Shown here piece by piece: positions 31,998-37,464 of a DNA stretch of 37,464 bases. Under the pieces are notes generated by a model. It saw only the letters and a list, made by a program, of their open reading frames with translations, did no database searches and was not told the origin of the DNA. A program made the translations under genes and the position numbers. The DNA comes from Kiritimatiellia bacterium (GTDB lineage Bacteria > Verrucomicrobiota > Kiritimatiellia > JAQICX01), in contig JAQICX010000050.1 in assembly GCA_027858345.1 (NCBI GenBank), positions 1-37,464 of the forward strand, written 5' to 3'. Numbering within the stretch: the first letter of the stretch is position 1; every line of letters begins with the position of its first letter.

Positions 31998-34520
31998 TTA
32001 GCTAACGGCAATATTGACTAGTTTGTTTGGGATTACAATAACTTTTCTGATTGTTTTACCTTCAGTAAATTTAAGTACACCTTCATCTTCAAGAGCAAGT
32101 TTTTCCAGGTCATCTTTTGATGTACCAGCTTGTATTGTGATATGCCCGCGAACTTTACCATTCACTTGCAGCACAATATCCATTTCATCTTTTTCAAGGG
32201 CTTTTTCAACACATACCGGCCATGTTGCTGTTAAGATACTGTCATTGTAGCCAATTTCTCTCCAAAGCTCTTCTGTGATATGAGGAGCAAATGGTGATAA
32301 TAGAATTAAAATGGATTCAATGGTGGTTCTGAAAACAATGTTATGTTGTTCAGAACTATTTTCATGGATTGAAGCTGCTTCAAGTGTATTCATCAACTCC
32401 ATGATTTGTGCAATTGCAGAGTTAAAATGGAAACTTCCATCCATATCATGAGTTACTGATTTTATCGTCTCGTTCAGCTTCCTGTATAGATCTCGTTCAA
32501 CCTTTTCCATGCTTGCAATTTCAGGTGTTGTGTCCTTGAACTTCAAAATTGTTTCTTTGTTTGAATATACAATTCTCCAAACTCTTTTTAGAAAACGTGA
32601 TGCACCTTCGATACCTGAATCATTCCATTCAGCATCTTTTTCTGGTGGACCAATGAATAGGGTGTATACTCGAACCGTATCAGCACCGTATTGCTCAATC
32701 AAACCATCTGGTGAAACAACGTTGCCCTTTGATTTGGACATTTTGTATAGTTGTCCATCTTTTTCACTTCGCTTGCAGATCATGCCCTGTGTGAATAGAT
32801 GTGCAAATGGTTCGTCAAAATCAATTAGACCTAAATCGTGGATAACCTTTGTGAAGAAACGAGCATATAGAAGATGCAAAATTGCATGTTCAATTCCACC
32901 AATGTATTGGTCAACAGGAAGCCACTTGTTGCATGCTTCTGTATTTATTGCCTGTGTGTCATCATGTGGTGATAGGTATCTAAGAAAATACCAGCTTGAG
33001 TCAACAAATGTGTCCATTGTATCGCTTTCACGAGTTGCTGCTTTGCCACATTTTGGACATGTTGTATTCATGAATGATTCACATGTTTTCAATGGCGAGT
33101 GACCTGTAGGCTTGAACTCAACATCTTCCGGCAACAGTACTGGTAAATCTTTTTCTGGTATAGGAACAGCACCACAATCATCGCAATACACAATTGGAAT
33201 TGGTGCACCCCAGTAACGCTGACGACTGATTAACCAGTCTCGAAGTCTGTAGTTTACTGTAGATCTGCCAATCCCTTTTTCTTCTGCATAAGCAATCATT
33301 TTTGGTATTGCTTTTATATTTGGCATGCCTGTGAATATTTCAGAGTTGGCAACGATGCCATTTTCAACATATGCCTCTGTCATTTCATCTGACAAAGAAC
33401 CTTCTTGGTTCTGAATTGAAATTTTTATTGGCAGGTCATATTTCTTTGCAAAAGCCCAATCACGAGTGTCATGAGCAGGAACAGCCATAACAGCACCACT
33501 GCCGTAGTCCATGATAACATAATCGCTTACCCACAGAGGAATTGTTTCTCCATTAAATGGATTTACAACATAGCGTCCTGTGAAAACTCCATTTTTTTCC
33601 TTATTATCTGTTCTGTCAATAGTTGTCTTCTTGGCAGCGTCTGTAACAAAGTCAAGGACAGCTTCTTCTTGCGGCAGGCCTGAAACAATCTCTCTTAGAA
33701 CTTGATGTTCAGGAGCCATAACCATATATGTGCATCCATAAATTGTGTCAACTCGTGTTGTAAAACATTTTACCATATCTGTTGAATCATTTTTGCCATC
33801 TTCACGTGGTACAAGAGGAAAGTCAATTTCAGAACCAACACTTTTGCCAATCCAGTTTTTCTGCATTGTCTTCACTCGCTCCGGCCATCCATCAAGTTTG
33901 CTTAAATCATCAAGTAGACGTGGTGCATATTCGGTAATCTTGAAAAACCACTGGTCAAGTTTTTTCTCTTGAACTTCAGATGAGCAGCGCTCGCATTTGT
34001 TTTCAACAACTTGTTCGTTTGCTAGTACCGTTGCACACGATGGACACCAGTTAACTGAAGAGTTTGACTTGTATGCAAGTTGTTTCTTGTAGAATTGCAG
34101 GAATAGCCATTGAGTCCATTTGTAGTATTCAGGAGTACATGACGCAACTTCTCTATCCCAGTCAAAGCATACACCCCAGGTGTTTAGTTGCTTTTTCATT
34201 GTGTCTATGTTGGCAAATGTGCTTTTCTTTGGATGTATTCCTGATTTAATCGCAGCATTTTCAGCTGGTAGACCAAAAGAGTCCCAGCCCATTGGGTTCA
34301 GCACATTCAAACCATGCATTTTTTTATACCTGGCTACAGCATCCCCAATGATATAGTTTCTTCCATGTCCAACATGCAGTGCAGCTGAAGGATAGGGGAA
34401 CATCATCAGACAGTAGAATTTGTTTTCAGTATCAGTTTCATCAACCTTAAAGAATCCTTCTGTATCCCAATATTTCTGCCATTTTTTTTCTATCTCACTA
34501 AATGGATATTTTTCATTCAT
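31998..34520 (-). CDS. leuS: Leucyl-tRNA synthetase
   Basis: LeuRS charges tRNA-Leu. The 840-residue protein is complete. The HIGH-type motif is HVGH at 49-52 after FPYPSAAL, and the KMSKS motif is at 593-597. The CP1 editing domain is present (TTRVDTIYG near 254-262 and AHDTRD near 349-354). Zinc-knuckle Cys pairs are at 159/162 and 176/179, with another set in CDDCG and CPKCG. The start overlaps the end of the ankyrin-MORN gene by 8 bases, so leuS is probably translated from a message shared with that gene. No T-box leader is visible. Confidence 0.97.
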   Translation of the reverse strand: MNEKYPFSEIEKKWQKYWDTEGFFKVDETDTENKFYCLMMFPYPSAALHVGHGRNYIIGDAVARYKKMHGLNVLNPMGWDSFGLPAENAAIKSGIHPKKSTFANIDTMKKQLNTWGVCFDWDREVASCTPEYYKWTQWLFLQFYKKQLAYKSNSSVNWCPSCATVLANEQVVENKCERCSSEVQEKKLDQWFFKITEYAPRLLDDLSKLDGWPERVKTMQKNWIGKSVGSEIDFPLVPREDGKNDSTDMVKCFTTRVDTIYGCTYMVMAPEHQVLREIVSGLPQEEAVLDFVTDAAKKTTIDRTDNKEKNGVFTGRYVVNPFNGETIPLWVSDYVIMDYGSGAVMAVPAHDTRDWAFAKKYDLPIKISIQNQEGSLSDEMTEAYVENGIVANSEIFTGMPNIKAIPKMIAYAEEKGIGRSTVNYRLRDWLISRQRYWGAPIPIVYCDDCGAVPIPEKDLPVLLPEDVEFKPTGHSPLKTCESFMNTTCPKCGKAATRESDTMDTFVDSSWYFLRYLSPHDDTQAINTEACNKWLPVDQYIGGIEHAILHLLYARFFTKVIHDLGLIDFDEPFAHLFTQGMICKRSEKDGQLYKMSKSKGNVVSPDGLIEQYGADTVRVYTLFIGPPEKDAEWNDSGIEGASRFLKRVWRIVYSNKETILKFKDTTPEIASMEKVERDLYRKLNETIKSVTHDMDGSFHFNSAIAQIMELMNTLEAASIHENSSEQHNIVFRTTIESILILLSPFAPHITEELWREIGYNDSILTATWPVCVEKALEKDEMDIVLQVNGKVRGHITIQAGTSKDDLEKLALEDEGVLKFTEGKTIRKVIVIPNKLVNIAVS

Positions 34521-35805
34521 TTATAAGTTCCTCAATTAAATCATTTTGCTCCCAGATACCATTGATGGTTGAACCATTATGTATTATATAAGTTCCTTCT
34601 CCCCATAGGTAGCCATCCTGCCATTTTCCTTCATAGATATCTCCATCAGGGAATGTATATCTGCCTTGTCCTTTTTTGAATTGACCTTCAACCCATATGC
34701 CATCAAAGTAATCTCCGTTCGGGTATTTAAATTTACCTAGCCTATGGAATTTGTTGTTAATCCAAGATCCTGCATATTCACTGCCGTCTGCAAATGAATA
34801 TGTACCTTTTCCTTGAATTTTACCATCTTCCCATGTTCCTGCATACAAATCGTTATTGGCATATTTCTTTGATCCGAATCCAGCTGGTTTACCCAGCAGA
34901 ATGTCGCCTGAATAGCGTGAACCATCCAATTCTGTAATTGTTCCTGTAAAGCGTTCCTCACCCTTTTCTTTAATAATCTTTTTTTCAGCAGCAATTTTGT
35001 CTTTCAAGGCTTTCAGTTCTTTTTCTTTCTCTGTTTGCTCGTTTGGTGCAGGCGTCTTTTTTACCTTAGGCTTGCTCTCTGCAAGCAGTTTTGCAAGTCT
35101 TTTGTCGGTTATTATTAGAGATGCAATTTCCGTATCCTTAGTTTGGTCTGCCCCATTTTTAATAAGCAGTTCTGTCAATTTTACATTTTGATTCTGTATT
35201 GCGTAATATAGAGGTGTGTGATTGTTGATTGTTAGAGGGTCAACTTCAGCATCATGCTTTATTAAGTAGTTTGCGGTATCAACTGCATTTCCCCTTGCAG
35301 CCCAATGCAGTGGTGTGCTATCATTTTCTGCAACAACATTGACTTCAGCACCACTCTTGACTAAAAGACTTACAAAGTCCGTGTCGTTACTTAGTGCAGA
35401 AAAGAAGATAGGTGTGTAGCCGCTATCGTTTTTGAAATTAACATCAGCACCATTTTTGATGAGTATCTTACCAATCTTTACATTGTTGTATTTGGTTGCA
35501 TAATGCAGAGGTGTTGTGCCCTGTTGTGTCTTGGCATTTGGACTCAATCCTTTTTCCAAAAACAGTTCAACAACCTTTGGTTGATTTAGTGCTACTGCCC
35601 AATGTAGTGGACCTGAAGCATTTTCTGATTTTGCTTGAAAAATTTTGTCTGGTGCAACTTCAATCAGTTTTTGTAGGCTTTTAACATCACCAGTGTTGAT
35701 TAGTCTGATTACGTATGAAACGTCTTGCGCGGCAAAGAGAGAGCTGCCAATAAGTAAGCCAGTCAAAATACTAAGTGCGATCTTGTTTTTTAAAGTTTTA
35801 ATCAT
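34513..35805 (-). CDS. Secreted ankyrin-repeat plus MORN-repeat protein
   Basis: The 430-residue product has a signal peptide (MIKTLKNKIALSILTGLLIG..., cut near LFAAQ). Five ankyrin repeats follow (about 60-230; SGPLHWAVALNQPKVVELFL, TTPLHYATKYNN, YTPIFFSALSND, STPLHWAARGNA, HTPLYYAIQNQN). A Lys/Glu-rich coiled coil (about 240-282) comes next, then about six MORN repeats (about 285-420), such as YAGTWEDGKIQGKGTYSF and YEGKWQDGYLWGEGTY. Both repeat types are protein- or lipid-binding scaffolds; the fusion in an exported protein is unusual. It runs into leuS with an 8-base overlap (ATGAATGA), although the two products have no evident common task. Confidence 0.88.
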   Translation of the reverse strand: MIKTLKNKIALSILTGLLIGSSLFAAQDVSYVIRLINTGDVKSLQKLIEVAPDKIFQAKSENASGPLHWAVALNQPKVVELFLEKGLSPNAKTQQGTTPLHYATKYNNVKIGKILIKNGADVNFKNDSGYTPIFFSALSNDTDFVSLLVKSGAEVNVVAENDSTPLHWAARGNAVDTANYLIKHDAEVDPLTINNHTPLYYAIQNQNVKLTELLIKNGADQTKDTEIASLIITDKRLAKLLAESKPKVKKTPAPNEQTEKEKELKALKDKIAAEKKIIKEKGEERFTGTITELDGSRYSGDILLGKPAGFGSKKYANNDLYAGTWEDGKIQGKGTYSFADGSEYAGSWINNKFHRLGKFKYPNGDYFDGIWVEGQFKKGQGRYTFPDGDIYEGKWQDGYLWGEGTYIIHNGSTINGIWEQNDLIEELINE

Positions 35806-36230
35806 TTTTTATTGCTTTCTATAATAATTTGTAATTTGGAGCATTTTGCTCATGAAACGCAGTAAATCTTTGTCCTGCGGCTTCCGTTGAATCTTTCAAA
35901 AAAACAGGCAATAGGCTTGCTAATACTTGATTTTTTTTAAAGCCCAACATCTTCCTCGAATAAAATCTTTACAGCGTTTCATTGTTTAATGCTCTAAGTA
36001 AAGTAAGCATAATATATAATATCGACGATATGTTCAATGTCTAAATAGCAATATAGATAAAAAACCTTAATTTTTCGGTTGATGTCAAGCTTCGGCGGTC
36101 ACCGCACGACGCTACAGCATGAAAAGTACAGTTTAATGTTGATTGAAAATTAGCGTATTAGTCCGCATGTTTTATGAGCCATCCACGGCATTCCATCCAA
36201 CTATCCAACTAATAAATTTGCTTTACTGTC
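35806..36230. other. Spacer with dispersed repeat words, no gene
   Basis: This 425-base gap is AT-rich in its middle. It holds CCTTAATTTTTCGGTTG (36064-36080), a hairpin unit CGGCGGTCACCGCACGACGC (36092-36111) related to those in elements A and C, and a CCATCCAACTATCCAACTAA run (36193-36212). I see no convincing promoter box pair for the ankyrin-MORN gene and no terminator after the UroD-like gene. Confidence 0.55.
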
Positions 36231-37184
36231 TTAGTAGTTACCTTTTTGTTTCCAGACATCAAGCATTAGCTCATATCGTTCGAGAGGCATGCCGGTATAG
36301 ATGCAATTACTTGTTCCGAAAATGTATCCACCACCTGGCATTCCAACAGTAAGAGCTCTGTTGACATCTTCAACAACCTGTTCTTCCGTTCCTGTTTGCA
36401 GAAGAGCACAATTGACATTGCCTATAACGCACACTTTGTCGCCAACAAGTCTTTTGACTTCAGCGAGGTCAACACCTCCTTGTGGGTCAATGCTATGCAG
36501 TGCATGTGGATTTGCAGATACTAGCGAATCCAAGATTGGCATAATGTTTCCGTCGGTGTGTTTTATGACATAAAACCCCATGTCTCTATATCCCTTTATC
36601 AACTGACAAAGGTATGGTGTCACAAATTCATCAAACATTTCTGGTGATAGAAATGGACTTGTGTTAAAACAGTAGTCTGAACAGAGACAGAATCCATCAA
36701 CTGTTCCCCAATTCTTGATTTGCTCTCCACGCGTCAAGGCTGAGTCAACTTTTCGTTGAGCCTCATCCTTCATTCCTTGAGGGTCATCGGCAATTTTTAT
36801 TACAAAGTCCATCATGTCATTACCATTTGGTAGAGAATATGTTGCATCTCCATGAAGAGACGTGAAATATTCCATTCCTGAAAGCTCTCGAACGTGTTCT
36901 AGAGATTGCCTGGTGTCTTCATCTTTCCAGCCTCTTGGAGCATTGAACAACATGCCGGCATTGCCGAATCTTCTTGCAACTTCGACATGCAGGTCAGCAA
37001 CATCTTGTATGTGCATATCTCGTTCTGCAACACTCATCTGATTCCATTGGCTATAATGGCGCTGTGAAGGATGAACTCTGCTGAATGCCTCCATTGTGAG
37101 AAAAAATTCCAATTCAAAATGTGGAACTCTTCCAGTTGGTTCTCGGCGTTCCAGTGCTGCAATAAATGATTCTCTAAGTGTCAT
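36231..37184 (-). CDS. UroD-like (uroporphyrinogen decarboxylase / corrinoid methyltransferase) family protein
   Basis: The 317-residue protein belongs to the UroD/MtaA fold family, which includes haem-pathway decarboxylase and zinc-dependent methyltransferases acting on corrinoid proteins. The start MTLRESFIAALERREPTGRVP is the family opening. Later marks are CSDYCFNTSPFLSPEMFDEF, FYVIKHTDGNIMPILDSL, VCVIGNVNC and GGYIFGTSNCIYTGMPLERY. It is not a typical HemE, which is usually about 340-350 residues with a PFRQAGRYMPEY motif that I do not find. A methyltransferase-like or sugar-pathway role is possible but unproved. AGGA precedes the ATG. It stands alone and the window ends 280 bases upstream. 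Confidence 0.85.
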   Translation of the reverse strand: MTLRESFIAALERREPTGRVPHFELEFFLTMEAFSRVHPSQRHYSQWNQMSVAERDMHIQDVADLHVEVARRFGNAGMLFNAPRGWKDEDTRQSLEHVRELSGMEYFTSLHGDATYSLPNGNDMMDFVIKIADDPQGMKDEAQRKVDSALTRGEQIKNWGTVDGFCLCSDYCFNTSPFLSPEMFDEFVTPYLCQLIKGYRDMGFYVIKHTDGNIMPILDSLVSANPHALHSIDPQGGVDLAEVKRLVGDKVCVIGNVNCALLQTGTEEQVVEDVNRALTVGMPGGGYIFGTSNCIYTGMPLERYELMLDVWKQKGNY

Positions 37185-37464
37185 GATTTTCCTATGTTTT
37201 GTGTTTTGTCAGCATTTTAGTTGAATTAATGTTGTTTGTCAAAAAATAAATAAAGATTATAGAGCCTTAATTTTCGGTTGGATAGCTTTTCTTTCAGAGG
37301 GGACGCTGACCCTCCCATTTTTCAGTTTAATATTATATTGCCAGAAGGGAGAAATACCCCTCCGTTCTCGTTCCTCGAACACCTCCTCCCGCAGAGCGGG
37401 ACTATCCCGCAAGGCGTGGACAGCCGGGGAGGAGCTAATACGTCCTCGGCGTCCGTTGACAACA
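37185..37464. repeat. Right-edge spacer with a CTCCTCCC palindromic module
   Basis: CCTTAATTTTCGGTTG (37265-37280) is another dispersed word. At 37356-37436, read on the minus strand, GCTCCTCCCCGGCTG opens a module that contains CCCGCTCTGCGGG and closes with GGGAGGAGGT. A slot hairpin GTTC-GAGGAACGA-GAAC (37364-37380) and GGAGGGGT follow. It is the same frame as 28979-29042 and shares its slot loop with element D. No gene is seen. Confidence 0.55.

Overview
This 37.5-kb window is low-GC bacterial chromosome from a Gram-negative anaerobe. BamA, a Wzx-type flippase and several secreted proteins point to an outer membrane. A bifurcating-type [FeFe] hydrogenase locus with a Rex regulator points to fermentative metabolism. 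The secreted proteins with TSP3-like GDG repeats and 'GDGIxNxxKYAxxLDP' tails, the UroD-like protein and the GH20 enzyme resemble those of the PVC superphylum (Kiritimatiellota or Lentisphaerota). That placement is inference, because no rRNA is present.

Layout. 1-1450 (-): two translationally coupled secreted proteins, the second cut by the window edge. 1667-3205 (+): GH20 hexosaminidase. 3399-11123 (-): a housekeeping operon transcribed prs-rplY-pth-rpsF-ssb-rpsR-rplI-dnaB-bamA. 11227-12622 (-): folB, ispE and tRNA-Gln, with ispE running into the tRNA. 12923-17193 (-): a secreted unknown, a CBS-HATPase protein, a DRTGG protein and Rex, with a related mobile-looking element in each of the three gaps between them. 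17445-22474 (+): hndA, an HATPase gene, hndB, hndC and hndD, with a promoter in front and a strong terminator behind. 22637-26362 (-): GDSL lipoprotein, membrane-anchored alpha/beta hydrolase and Wzx-like flippase. 26971-28701 (+): secreted C39-like cysteine peptidase, followed by a tandem hairpin array. 29076-37184 (-): GT4 glycosyltransferase and partner, MBL hydrolase, LeuRS, a secreted ankyrin-MORN protein and a UroD-like protein.

The genes form recognisable units. These are replication, translation and outer-membrane assembly (prs to bamA), redox-controlled H2 metabolism with a three-protein ATPase/CBS/DRTGG signalling set (14252-22474), and surface polysaccharide synthesis (Wzx, GT4 and its partner).

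The most unusual content lies between the genes. (1) A family of about 300-500-bp elements has terminal inverted repeats (GGTwCTGTCAAAA), conserved ends and variable middles; one copy is exactly 500 bp and flanked by an 8-bp direct repeat. (2) A 187-bp run of eight small hairpins follows the peptidase gene, with changing stems and recurring GTTGAAT linkers. (3) Elsewhere, hairpin pairs keep their loops and flanks while their stems change in a compensatory way. (4) Most large gaps also carry short, degenerate, word-like quasi-tandem repeats from many unrelated families.
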